Shown: positions 49,757 through 57,734 of the stretch, in pieces
Layout of the letters: each line of letters starts with the position of its first letter
Position numbering within the stretch: position 1 is the stretch's first letter
DNA from: Phycisphaerales bacterium
GTDB taxonomy: Bacteria; Planctomycetota; Phycisphaerae; Phycisphaerales; UBA1924
Direction of reading: 5' to 3'
DNA: 64,000 bases
Assembly (NCBI GenBank): GCA_040217175.1
Contig: JAVJNT010000002.1
Coordinates: 248,001 to 312,000 of the forward strand
Notes under the pieces: generated by a model
Seen by the model: the letters and a program-made list of their open reading frames with translations, nothing else
The model's database searches: none
What the model was told of the DNA's origin: nothing
Translations under genes and position numbers: made by a program

Positions 49757-50638
49757 TCAGCTCGCGGCCGAGCCGCGCACCGGCGTGCCCCGTTCGGCTT
49801 CGGCCCGGAGGATGCCGTGCACCAGATTCAGCCGATCGGCGACGTACGTCATCGACTCGGGACGCTTGGTCGGGTCGACCTCGACGCACTGCATGATCAG
49901 GTCGTTGAGCTTTGGGTGGATCCGCTCGTTGAGTTCCACCGCCGGCTTGGGCTTCTCGATCATGCTGTCGTCAAGCGAGCCCAGCAGCGAATTCTCGTCG
50001 GCCAGGGCCGTCGGCACACGCTTGTCGGTCAGCATCGCGTACATCGTCGCGCCGAGGTTGTAGATGTCCGTCTTGGGCGTGATGGCCCGGCGGTGCACCT
50101 GCTCGGGGGCGATGAAGTCGGGCGTGCCCTGGATCCGGGGCTTGACCGTCCCCGTCGCGCAAGACTGGCCCAGGTCGATGATCTTCACCACGCCGTCGGG
50201 CGAGACCACCACGTTGTTGGGCTTCATGTCCGCGTGCACGAACCCGCGCTCGTGCATGTGCGCCAAAGCCAGCGCTACTTGATGGAAGACGCCCAGCGCG
50301 TCGTCGAAGGTCTTGGGCGGCTTCTGGTCCAACGCCACGCCGTCGACCAGTTCCATGACTAGGAACAGGTCCTTCACCTTCAGGAGTTGCTTGCGCTTCA
50401 TCATCCGCCGGATCTTGCGGATGTTGGGGTGGTCAAGCTTGCTGGCGACCTTGTACTCGTACTCGGCCTGCTCGAGGAACCGCTGGTCCTTGGGCGTCTC
50501 ACGCTTTACGTGCTTCAGGGCGTAGATCTGCTTGGTCTTCTCGTCCTGCGCCAAGTAGATAATCGACGCGGCCCCGCGGCCGAGTTCGTCGAGTATCCGA
50601 TGGCCTTCGATGACCTCACCCTTTCGAAGCGGCTCCAC
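49757..50638 (-). CDS. Serine/threonine protein kinase (Hanks type)
   Basis: 293-residue cytoplasmic kinase with no membrane segment. The Gly-rich loop is LGRGAASIIYLA, the ATP lysine is in YALKHVKRE, the catalytic loop VHADMKPNNVVV has Asp, Lys and Asn but HAD in place of HRD, and the magnesium motif is DLGQS instead of DFG; APEQ follows. So the catalytic residues are present and it should be active. GTG 50638, with GGGAGGAG upstream, is preferred over a start 91 codons earlier. Confidence 0.88.
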   Translation of the reverse strand: MEPLRKGEVIEGHRILDELGRGAASIIYLAQDEKTKQIYALKHVKRETPKDQRFLEQAEYEYKVASKLDHPNIRKIRRMMKRKQLLKVKDLFLVMELVDGVALDQKPPKTFDDALGVFHQVALALAHMHERGFVHADMKPNNVVVSPDGVVKIIDLGQSCATGTVKPRIQGTPDFIAPEQVHRRAITPKTDIYNLGATMYAMLTDKRVPTALADENSLLGSLDDSMIEKPKPAVELNERIHPKLNDLIMQCVEVDPTKRPESMTYVADRLNLVHGILRAEAERGTPVRGSAAS

Positions 50639-51077
50639 CGGTGATTGCTCCTCCCGACCCTTCCTGGGTCCCGCCGAATCACGGGAACCGATCCTCGGGC
50701 GACTCTGCCGCCCCCCATCGCGGGCCGCCAGAACGCGGTCCGAACGGGCGTCTACGGTAGCCGCTCTATCGGCCCGTCGTGGCCTCGGATTCGCTCCAAC
50801 TCTGCCTCCGGGCGCGGGTTCACCCAACACGTAAACTCTCGGACGCGTGAGCGCCGCGTTTCCGGCCCTCACGCCCTGCCCCAGTGGGGCTCTCTGGCTC
50901 GATTGTTCCATGCTCCCGCGAGCGTGGAAGGCCCGGTGGACTCACGCACGCCCGACCGCGGTGGGGAACGTCGCGGTCAATGACCTTGTTCGGAAGCCAG
51001 CCTACTCGGTTGCAGCCCACGCCACGACCGTCTGGCCGCACGCTGGGCGACTTGCGTACGCAACGACCCTTACGGAC
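50639..51077. other. Gene-free region between kinase and amidase genes
   Basis: 439 bp with no convincing coding sequence. Both flanking genes read leftward, so it should hold the kinase promoter; a good ribosome binding site for the kinase GTG is at its left end. The minus-strand frame of the kinase stays open to 50911 but has biased Arg/Gly/Pro composition and no homology. No strong terminator or repeat was seen. Confidence 0.5.
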
Positions 51078-51800
51078 TTACTGCCGGCGGACGCCAGCTT
51101 CGGCCAACCGCCGGTAGAAGCTCTCGCGGGGGAAGTACGGACCCGGGTCATCGACGCCGGCCACGTCCTCGTGGAGCAGGATGCGGTCGCTGGGGATGTC
51201 CAGCTCGCGCGCCAGCGTCGCCACCGCCGCCACGAGCCGATCCATCTGGGCACGACCGAACGCCTCCTGGCGTCCGTCGCCGATCAGGCACACGCCGATC
51301 GAATCGCGGTTGTACGCGAGGCTGTCGGGACCAGCGACGTGGGCGCCCGGCTGCTGGCGGAGCCAGCGCTCGGCCACGTGGAGCTCGCCATCGGCCATGC
51401 CTCGGCCGTTGCCGATCACGAAGTGGTAACCGAGCCCTGCGAGCCCCATCGACTGGTGCGTCCGCGCAAGCTCGGCGGCGTTGCCGTGCCGCGACCGGCT
51501 GTGGTGGATCACGATCCGCGTCCAACGCTGCTCGTCGAGGCCGACCGGCGGCACCGTAATCGCTTCGAGCGGCACGCTCGCCGCAGACGCCGCCAGCGGC
51601 GCGATGCTCCGCCCACCGACGCCCGGGGAGCGCTGGCCCTCGACCAGCACCAGCAGCGACGCGAGCACGACCATCGAGCCGGCGAAGCTCGTCAGCACCA
51701 TGCCTCGACGCGATCGCAGCAGCGCGCCCAAGACGGCCTGTCCCATCGAGCGACTCGAATTGCGTGGCAGCCTGCCATCCATCGTCATTGCCGGGTCCAT
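51078..51800 (-). CDS. N-acetylmuramoyl-L-alanine amidase, membrane-anchored
   Basis: 240-residue PGRP/Amidase_2-type protein. A membrane helix (about 36-53, LTSFAGSMVVLASLLVLV) after a basic cytoplasmic tail anchors it. The catalytic domain has TRIVIHHSRSRHGNAAEL with a zinc histidine, GLGYHFVIGNGRGM, YNRDSIGVCLIGDG and a C-terminal ILLHEDVAGVDDPGPYF where the second histidine sits; the usual CPG after it is replaced by DPG, so the third ligand is Asp rather than Cys. It is related to the Tat lipoprotein amidase at 2392. Confidence 0.83.
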   Translation of the reverse strand: MDPAMTMDGRLPRNSSRSMGQAVLGALLRSRRGMVLTSFAGSMVVLASLLVLVEGQRSPGVGGRSIAPLAASAASVPLEAITVPPVGLDEQRWTRIVIHHSRSRHGNAAELARTHQSMGLAGLGYHFVIGNGRGMADGELHVAERWLRQQPGAHVAGPDSLAYNRDSIGVCLIGDGRQEAFGRAQMDRLVAAVATLARELDIPSDRILLHEDVAGVDDPGPYFPRESFYRRLAEAGVRRQ

Positions 51801-51947
51801 CCGGGAATCGAGTCCGATCAGCGTAGCGCAGCGCGCCGCACGAGAGCATCGGAAAAGATCGAAGCTCCACTTCGCTTATTTGCGTCCGATTATGAACTCG
51901 CCGTGACGGTCGCAACAACTGCGCAGTCTGCGCCGCTCGTTATGGGC

Positions 51948-52190
51948 CTATCGCGGCGCGAGGCGTGCTGCAACGTTCGGGCGGGCCCGTCCAAACTCAT
52001 CGCGAACAAACGTGTCCGCGTCCTGGTTGCGGACTCGGTCGTACCGATGGAACGGGCTGCGGATCTGGTTCTCGGTGATCAGCGGGTCTCGGCAGCCACC
52101 AAGCACCACCGCGCCCCCGACGGCGAGCAGCGTTGCGCCACCCCGACCCGCCGCGCCTGCCATCGCCCATCGCCGAAATCGCTGGCCCAT
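51948..52190 (-). CDS. Small lipoprotein of unknown function
   Basis: 80-residue predicted lipoprotein: basic start MGQRFRRWAM, hydrophobic segment GGATLLAVGGAVV, lipobox LGGC. The mature 47 residues are strongly charged (HRYDRVRNQDADTFVRDEFG) and lack homology that I recognise. The start ATG 52190 lies six bases downstream of a perfect 14-bp inverted repeat and has no ribosome binding site, which suggests the hairpin affects its translation. Function unknown. Confidence 0.55.
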   Translation of the reverse strand: MGQRFRRWAMAGAAGRGGATLLAVGGAVVLGGCRDPLITENQIRSPFHRYDRVRNQDADTFVRDEFGRARPNVAARLAPR

Positions 52191-52196
52191 GAAACA

Positions 52197-52228
52197 GTGT
52201 ACCACGCGTCGACGGACGCGTGGTACAC
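52197..52228. repeat. Perfect 14-bp inverted repeat with 4-nt loop
   Basis: Arms 52197-52210 and 52215-52228 are exact inverse complements around GACG. It could be an RNA hairpin covering the start region of the small lipoprotein gene, or a protein-binding palindrome. No T tract follows on either strand, so a simple terminator is unlikely. Confidence 0.85.
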
Positions 52229-52421
52229 CGGAGGAGGAGAGAGAGATGCGTGTGGAACCGGCCCTTCCGGAGCGCTCCCCGGCATTGCGTTCCAAGCCGG
52301 GGCGGTCCACGTAAAGCTATACGCGAAGGCTACTTGTTTGTTCGATTCTGGCTCCGAGAATTGTTGCAGAAATGCAACACTCGGGGCTGGCACAAGCCAA
52401 GAGCCCCTAGGGAAAGCCCGA

Positions 52422-52937
52422 TTACGCCGGCAGACTCAGGCCGGCAACGAGTTCTACGCGGCCGTCATCGACCATTTGCCGAACGGCTTCGCTGAGCCCG
52501 ATCGCCACGGCCGTCGAGAGATTCAGGCTGCGCTCGCCCTCGCGGAGCGGAATGCCCAGTTGCCGGTCTGCTTGGCCAGCCAGCACCTCGTCGGGCAGTC
52601 CGCGCGTCTCCTTGCCGAAAACCAGGTGATCGCCGAGCTCGAACGCCGCGGCGAAGTGCGGCTGGCCCCGGCGAGACGTGAAGAACCACCGCCGGGCCTC
52701 CGGGAATGACTCCACATACGCCGCCCAGTCTGGATGGACCGTTGGCGCCAGCCTGGGCCAGTAATCCAGCCCGGCACGCCGCAAGGCCTTCTCGTCGAGG
52801 TCGAATCCGAGCGGCTCGATCAAGTGCAAGGCCGCACCCATCGCAAGACAGGTGCGGCCGATGTTGCCCGTGTTGTTTGGGATCTCCGGCTCGTGCAGGA
52901 CCACGTGCAGGCGCGGCTGGCCCGGGCCGACACCCAT
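52422..52937 (-). CDS. trmL: tRNA (cytidine(34)-2'-O)-methyltransferase
   Basis: 171-residue minimal SPOUT methyltransferase that methylates the ribose of the wobble base in tRNA-Leu using SAM. Family motifs are LHEPEIPNNTGNIGRTCLAM (motif 1), LVFGKETRGLPDEVL (motif 2) and REGERSLNLSTAVAIGLSEA (motif 3, part of the trefoil knot). Length is normal. It is 5 nt after the thioredoxin-fold gene, which reads the same way. A second SpoU-class gene is nearby at 54455. Confidence 0.93.
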   Translation of the reverse strand: MGVGPGQPRLHVVLHEPEIPNNTGNIGRTCLAMGAALHLIEPLGFDLDEKALRRAGLDYWPRLAPTVHPDWAAYVESFPEARRWFFTSRRGQPHFAAAFELGDHLVFGKETRGLPDEVLAGQADRQLGIPLREGERSLNLSTAVAIGLSEAVRQMVDDGRVELVAGLSLPA

Positions 52938-52942
52938 CGTGC

Positions 52943-54271
52943 TTAGCGGCGGCCCTGGCGAGCCAGGTACGCCTCGTCGCGCTCGCGGCGGAGCTGGACC
53001 GCGGGGTCAACTTCCACGAGACGGTTCAAGGCCAGCTCAAAACGGTCGTCGAGCGGGTGACCCATCCAGCGCACCGAGTTGTCGGTGCTGTAGAGCACCA
53101 CGAACGGGAAGTTCAGACGCTCGACGGTCCGCATGATGCGATCGCTGCGTCCGAACGCGTCCTTGCCCAGCGACGACAGCAGCATGTCGATGTCCTTGTC
53201 GAACGCGATGGTGTGCTTCACCTGCGTGCGGTTGGTAATGCTCGCAAGCGTTTGACCATACTGCTCGATCGCTTCATCGAGTTTGGTGCTGTCGCGGCGG
53301 AGCTCGTCCGGATCGACCCTGACGAACGGGATCGACATTCCGATCACCGCGATGTCGCGCCCGTGCCGGCGTTGCAGTTCGTCCATCAGGGGCTGCACCC
53401 GCTCGTAGCTGCTGGGCACCGTGTGGGCCCAGTAGTACACCACGCGGATGCGTCCGTCCAGGCTCGGCTTGGGCGTCACCCAGGTCACCAGGTCGGAGTT
53501 GAAGTCGACGATGGGAAGCTGGGTCTGGCCGCGGCTTTCGAAGTCGGCGTTCTGGGCCTCTTCAGCAGCGCGCCACCGGGCCGGCCAGTTCGCATCCTGG
53601 TACAGCAGCGCATCCTGCGGCGGGATGGTCCAGTTGGGAATGTTGGCCGCATCGTGCTGCGCCACGCTGCCGATCACGCGCGTCTTGGGCGTTGCCGGCC
53701 CCGCGCGCCGCGTCGAGGCGTTGCTCGCCATCTCGGTCGTCTCGCGCGCCACCATGGCCACCGCATCGCGCACGCTGCCGCGCTCGATGTCGGCGAACCG
53801 CAACTGGCCCGCGCGATCGACGACGTAGAAGTTCGGATCCATGTCGGCCTTGATGGCCTCGCGGAACTTTGACCCCGCATCCCGCGCAATCGGGAAGCTC
53901 AGACGCAGACGTTCGGCCGTCTGGGCGGCCGTGTCGTACCCGTCGTCCGAGTGCACGCCGATGACGACGATGCCCTGGTCGGCATACCGCTTGGCGACCA
54001 GCTCGGCCGCGCGGGCCGAGGCCGTCGAGCCCGAGTGCCAGCTCGCCCACGTCAGGATCAGCACGGGCTTGCCGTCGAGGTCGCCTGCCGTCACCGGCTC
54101 ACCGATCCAGTCCGTCAGGCCGCCCAGGAGCGACCGGTCGAAGGCGCTGAGCTCAATCGCGTTCAGAGCCTCGCGTCGCTCGCCCGAGCCCTCGCGGATG
54201 ATCTGGTCGCTCTGGGCCAGGCCGGCGCTCGCCGCCAGCGCCACGATCGTCGCCGTCAGAATCCCTCGCAT
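52943..54271 (-). CDS. Secreted tandem thioredoxin-fold protein without cysteines
   Basis: 442-residue exported protein with a signal peptide (MRGILTATIVALAASAGLAQ). Two redoxin-like domains can be seen: the first at about 55-165 with VLILTWASWHSGSTASARAA, where WCxxC would be expected; the second at about 270-420 with VVYYWAHTVPSSYERVQPL and FPFVVLYSTDNSVRWMGHPL. The whole protein contains no cysteine, so classical disulfide chemistry is impossible. It may be a structural or binding protein that kept the fold. Its role is unknown; it leads an operon with trmL. Confidence 0.75.
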   Translation of the reverse strand: MRGILTATIVALAASAGLAQSDQIIREGSGERREALNAIELSAFDRSLLGGLTDWIGEPVTAGDLDGKPVLILTWASWHSGSTASARAAELVAKRYADQGIVVIGVHSDDGYDTAAQTAERLRLSFPIARDAGSKFREAIKADMDPNFYVVDRAGQLRFADIERGSVRDAVAMVARETTEMASNASTRRAGPATPKTRVIGSVAQHDAANIPNWTIPPQDALLYQDANWPARWRAAEEAQNADFESRGQTQLPIVDFNSDLVTWVTPKPSLDGRIRVVYYWAHTVPSSYERVQPLMDELQRRHGRDIAVIGMSIPFVRVDPDELRRDSTKLDEAIEQYGQTLASITNRTQVKHTIAFDKDIDMLLSSLGKDAFGRSDRIMRTVERLNFPFVVLYSTDNSVRWMGHPLDDRFELALNRLVEVDPAVQLRRERDEAYLARQGRR

Positions 54272-54454
54272 GCGTACTGCCCTCTGCGCCCCGCGGGCGC
54301 GAATCTGTTCGAGTCTTTCCGTTGCCCGAGCGATGCCGCCTTCGACAAGGGCCCCTGCGGGCCCTCTGGCAGGATACCACGCTCGGCCGGGCCCCGTTGC
54401 GAACGCATCCGCGGCCCACTCACTATGACGCTCCAGACGCCGAGATGTTCCGAT

Positions 54455-55309
54455 TCATCCGCGTCCGGGCGTGCACAGGCCGGCGAGCGCGATGGCCGCC
54501 GACACCCCAACATTCAGCGAATCGACGCCCTCGTTCATGGGGATGCGCACCCGCAGGTCTGCCGCCGCCATCGCCGCCTGGGTCAGGCCGGGGCCCTCGG
54601 CCCCCAGCATCAGGGCGATTCGATCGGGCGGGCACCGAAGGCCTGCGTCCGACAGCGGAATCGCTCGAGGGTCGGGCGTCAGCGCCACGGTTCGAAAGCC
54701 GGCCCGCTCCAGCACGCCCAGATCGGCCGGCCACGCGTCCACCCATGCCGTGGGGATTCGCAACACGTGTCCCATCGAGACCCGCAGGCTCTTGCGATAG
54801 AAGGGATCGGCACACCCCGGACCGAGGACCACGGCAGCGTCGGCCGGCCCGAGGGCAGACAGGCTCCGGTACAGCGACCCGACGTTGTCGTGGTTGCTCA
54901 GCCCCTCGAGCAGCAGCACGCAACGGGCGCCGGACACCACTGCCTCGAGCGACGGCCTCGCCCCGCGATCGCCCAGTGCCAGCACGCCGCGGTGCATGTC
55001 GAACCCGACGATCTGCTCGGCCACGGTCCGCTCGGCCACGTACACGGGCGTGCCGTTGGGGAGCGCCTCGATCGCGTCCTGCATCGACAGCAGCCGCGTG
55101 GGCGTGACCAAGACCGAACGAACAACAAACTTCGATGCGAAGAGCTCCCGGGCCACGATCTCGCCCTCGGCGATGAAGAGCCCGCCGAGCCCCGTGCCGC
55201 CATCGCGCTGCACCCGCAGCCACGCATCCTTCTGGTCGCGATAGGGCTCCAGGTCTGGACGCGAGAGGTCCTCGACGGCGATGATGTGCGGCCCGGCCTT
55301 GGTCGTCAC
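54455..55309 (-). CDS. TrmH/SpoU family RNA 2'-O-methyltransferase
   Basis: 284-residue SPOUT-class enzyme. N-terminal substrate domain (FIAEGEIVARELFASKFVVR) precedes the knot domain with LLLEGLSNHDNVGSLYRS (motif 1), LMLGAEGPGLTQ (motif 2) and IPMNEGVDSLNVGVSAAIAL (motif 3), so SAM binding is expected. The RNA target, 23S rRNA or tRNA, is not clear. GTG 55309 was chosen from the domain limit; the frame is open 63 codons upstream without homology. It is divergent from uppP. Confidence 0.9.
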   Translation of the reverse strand: MTTKAGPHIIAVEDLSRPDLEPYRDQKDAWLRVQRDGGTGLGGLFIAEGEIVARELFASKFVVRSVLVTPTRLLSMQDAIEALPNGTPVYVAERTVAEQIVGFDMHRGVLALGDRGARPSLEAVVSGARCVLLLEGLSNHDNVGSLYRSLSALGPADAAVVLGPGCADPFYRKSLRVSMGHVLRIPTAWVDAWPADLGVLERAGFRTVALTPDPRAIPLSDAGLRCPPDRIALMLGAEGPGLTQAAMAAADLRVRIPMNEGVDSLNVGVSAAIALAGLCTPGRG

Positions 55310-55420
55310 GGGCTCATTCTGGGCCGCCGAAGGCCCGATGGCTAATCTGCCCGCCCCGCGAACGAATGAGCCGCCGGGGCGTATCGGACGTTCACCAACG
55401 CTCTTGAGGGACCCGCGCAC

Positions 55421-56296
55421 GTGGAACTCTGGCAAGCCATCGTGCTCGGCATCGTCGAGGGCATCACCGAGTACCTGCCGGTGAGCTCGACGGGGCACCT
55501 CATCCTCGCGTCGGGGCTCATGGGCCTCAACGACACGCCCGAGGGCCGGCAGGCAGCCAACGCGTTCAACATCGTCATCCAGGGCGGGGCGATCCTGGCC
55601 GTCCTGGGCCTGTACCGCGAGCGCGTGTGGCAGATGCTCAAGGGGCTCGTTGGCAAGGACCGCGACGGGCTTCGGCTCGCCGTCAACATCTTTGTCGCCT
55701 TCCTACCCGCGGCCGTTCTCGGGCTGCGATTCAACGACCTGATCGAGCAGCATCTCTTCACCGCGAGCGTCGTGCTCACGATGCTGGCCATCGGCGGCGT
55801 CTACATGATCGCGCTCGACAAGGCCGTTATCGCACCGCGCCGGAAGGAACAGGCCGGAAACACTCTCGACGAGCTGCGTCCAACGCGCGCCCTCGTGATC
55901 GGCCTGCTCCAGTGCGTTGCCATGGTGCCCGGCACCAGCCGCTCCATGATGACCATCACCGGCGGCGTGCTCGTGGGCCTCAAGCCCAAGGATGCCGCCG
56001 AGTTCAGCTTCCTGCTGGGCCTGCCCACGCTCGGGGGCGCGTGCGTGCTCACGCTCTTCAAGGACCTGACCCGCGACGACGGCACGCCCACCATGATCGA
56101 GACCATCGGCTGGCCCGCGCTCGTCGTTGGCATCCTCGTCTCGATGGTCTCGGCCATGCTTGCCGTCAAGTGGCTCGTGGGCTTCCTCAACAGGCACGGA
56201 CTCGCGCTCTTCGGCTGGTACCGCATCGCGCTCGCGGGCGTGCTGCTCGTCGCCACGCTCGCCGGCGTCATCGCCTTCGTGCCCGAAGGCGGGTGA
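55421..56296 (+). CDS. uppP: Undecaprenyl-diphosphatase
   Basis: 291-residue membrane phosphatase recycling undecaprenyl pyrophosphate for wall and polysaccharide synthesis; overexpression gives bacitracin resistance. Motifs are GIVEGITEYLPVSSTGHLIL (with the catalytic glutamates) and VPGTSRSMMTITGGVL (PGxSRSG-type). About eight helices. GTG 55421 is the likely start, with GAGGGA upstream. It converges on the small membrane protein gene. Confidence 0.95.
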   Translation: MELWQAIVLGIVEGITEYLPVSSTGHLILASGLMGLNDTPEGRQAANAFNIVIQGGAILAVLGLYRERVWQMLKGLVGKDRDGLRLAVNIFVAFLPAAVLGLRFNDLIEQHLFTASVVLTMLAIGGVYMIALDKAVIAPRRKEQAGNTLDELRPTRALVIGLLQCVAMVPGTSRSMMTITGGVLVGLKPKDAAEFSFLLGLPTLGGACVLTLFKDLTRDDGTPTMIETIGWPALVVGILVSMVSAMLAVKWLVGFLNRHGLALFGWYRIALAGVLLVATLAGVIAFVPEGG

Positions 56297-56302
56297 ATCG
56301 GC

Positions 56303-56572
56303 CTACGAGAAGATGCTCGTCGCCACCAGCAGCAGGACGCCGCCGAAGAAGATCACGTCCACCAGCACGGCCACGGGCACGATGCTCAGCACCAGCGCGA
56401 AGAAGCCGAACCAATCAGGCTTCTTGATCACCGCGATCATCGAAACGATCAGCGCGACCGGGCTCAGCAGGCCGAACGTGATCAGCCCCGCACACGCGAA
56501 CAGCAAGGCGATCCGCCCGGGCGTCGTCGGCACGGCGTCGTATTGCTTCAGCGGTTCGACTGTGGGCGACAT
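56303..56572 (-). CDS. Small two-helix membrane protein
   Basis: 89-residue protein not recognised. Two hydrophobic helices (about 20-46, IALLFACAGLITFGLLSPVALIV, and 55-85, FGFFALVLSIVPVAVLVDVIFFGG, both quoted in part) leave short polar ends. The layout is like DUF4190-type small membrane proteins, but this is not established. ATG 56572 lies in the palindrome ATGCTAGCAT; no ribosome binding site precedes it. It converges on uppP with a 6-bp gap. Confidence 0.6.
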   Translation of the reverse strand: MSPTVEPLKQYDAVPTTPGRIALLFACAGLITFGLLSPVALIVSMIAVIKKPDWFGFFALVLSIVPVAVLVDVIFFGGVLLLVATSIFS

Positions 56573-56632
56573 GCTAGCATGATAGGAGGGGCGCAATTGC
56601 AACTCTCGACTTGCTCCTAGGAATTCCGATCG

Positions 56633-57502
56633 ATGAGCTGGCTTTTCTTCTTAGACGAGAGTGGTCACGACCACAAGACCACGCCATACGAAGTGCACGG
56701 CGGCTTCGCAATTCATGCCTCAAAGCTCTGGCCTTTCATCTCGGCAGTTCGAACACTGGAAGAGTCAATTTTTGGTATTGACCTGAGAGATTTTGGACTG
56801 GAGATAAAGGGAAGCAAGCTGCTTCGGTCACGCTGCTTCAGTTGGGCTGCCCAGGCAGAACCGATGGACCACGCCGAACGCCGCAAGCATGCGTTGAACT
56901 TCTTGAACAATGGAAAGCAAAAGCGTCAGCCTCGTCGCCACGAGTTTTGTGCGTATGGCCAGGCTTGTATCTCGCTAGCGGAGGGGATCATTCAATTGCT
57001 TAAGAGTCACGACGCCAAGGCGTTTGCGTCGTTCGTCCCGAGGCATACGAGGCCCGACGGAGTTCCGCCGGATCACCTACGCAAGGACATGGTGTTCTTG
57101 CTAGAGCGATACTTCTACTTCTTAGAGCACACTCGCGAGACGGGCTTGTTGGTCATGGATGGAAGCGAGAAGCAGGCGGATCACAAGATTGTTCGATCCA
57201 TGGAGCGATACTTCACGCTTACCTTGACAGGTAGACAGCGAACCCAATGGATCGTACCCGTCCCCTTGTTCGTCGAGTCGGACATGGCATACGGGGTCCA
57301 AGCCGCAGACTTGTGCATCTACTGCCTCAATTGGGGCTGGCGTCTCAAGGGACGCATGACTGAAGCAACCCGTCCGGAGATCGAGCCATTCGTATGGCTC
57401 ATCGAGAAGTTCATCTGGCATGGAGACGGTTACAGGGACGGGCGCACCTTTGCGACTCATGGCACGTGTTTCGTACCAGATCTCTACACCCCCCGCCTCT
57501 AG
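56633..57502 (+). CDS. DUF3800 domain protein, AT-rich and probably horizontally acquired
   Basis: 289-residue protein of the DUF3800 family (RNase H-like fold, function unknown; often near phage or defence genes). Family motifs are visible: FLDESGHDHK at the N-terminus, LLVMDGSEKQADHKIV in the middle (equivalent of the DxSE motif) and DMAYGVQAADLCIYCLNW (ADLxxY type) near residue 227, giving a set of acidic residues that could bind metal. Codon use and base composition are clearly AT-richer than both neighbours, a sign of transfer. It has no clear ribosome binding site and no partner ORF; a candidate small RNA lies 45 bp after its stop on the other strand. Confidence 0.85.
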   Translation: MSWLFFLDESGHDHKTTPYEVHGGFAIHASKLWPFISAVRTLEESIFGIDLRDFGLEIKGSKLLRSRCFSWAAQAEPMDHAERRKHALNFLNNGKQKRQPRRHEFCAYGQACISLAEGIIQLLKSHDAKAFASFVPRHTRPDGVPPDHLRKDMVFLLERYFYFLEHTRETGLLVMDGSEKQADHKIVRSMERYFTLTLTGRQRTQWIVPVPLFVESDMAYGVQAADLCIYCLNWGWRLKGRMTEATRPEIEPFVWLIEKFIWHGDGYRDGRTFATHGTCFVPDLYTPRL

Positions 57503-57546
57503 GTCGAGCGAAGGGCTTCCGAACACATCTGCGTCAGCGTACCTAG

Positions 57547-57602
57547 AAAAAAAGCGGGTAATGCCCTCGAAGCTGCCGTAGCAACTCCTCGGCCGAACCC
57601 GC
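57547..57602 (-). ncRNA. Candidate small structured RNA, about 56 nt
   Basis: Predicted start 57602, seven bases after the -10 element, predicted end in the seven-T tract at 57547-57553. The RNA can fold as one irregular hairpin: 57602-57597 pairs with 57559-57554 (6 bp), then 3 bp, then an 8-bp stem closed by a UACG (UNCG-class) tetraloop at 57580-57577, with internal loops between. The closing stem followed by seven U forms a classic intrinsic terminator. No known RNA family was recognised. A minus-strand open frame also crosses the site, antisense to DUF3800, but looks like a shadow. Confidence 0.6.
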
Positions 57603-57608
57603 GCCATG

Positions 57609-57637
57609 AGTATCGCACAAAATCGACGCTCTGTCAA
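57609..57637 (-). promoter_or_regulatory. Strong sigma70-type promoter of the candidate small RNA
   Basis: On the minus strand a perfect TTGACA (57637-57632) is followed by a 17-nt spacer and GATACT (57614-57609). Such a complete vegetative promoter is rare in this GC-rich window, and it points straight at a hairpin with a T tract. Confidence 0.7.
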
Positions 57638-57734
57638 GCCAGATTGCCGTACCACCGCTCAGAAGTAGCAATTAAGTCCCATAATCTTCGTAGAGCATTG
57701 GGTCCATCGATGCTCTCCCCAGCGCCTGCGCCGC

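Noticed and set aside
50847-52709. A 620-codon plus-strand open frame across the amidase and lipoprotein genes
   Set aside because: No homology or signal, crosses several well-supported minus-strand genes, and shows the same composition bias as other shadows.
57122-57655. A 177-codon minus-strand frame antisense to DUF3800
   Set aside because: Mostly the reverse complement of a conserved protein; it runs through the proposed promoter and terminator and shows no recognisable motif.
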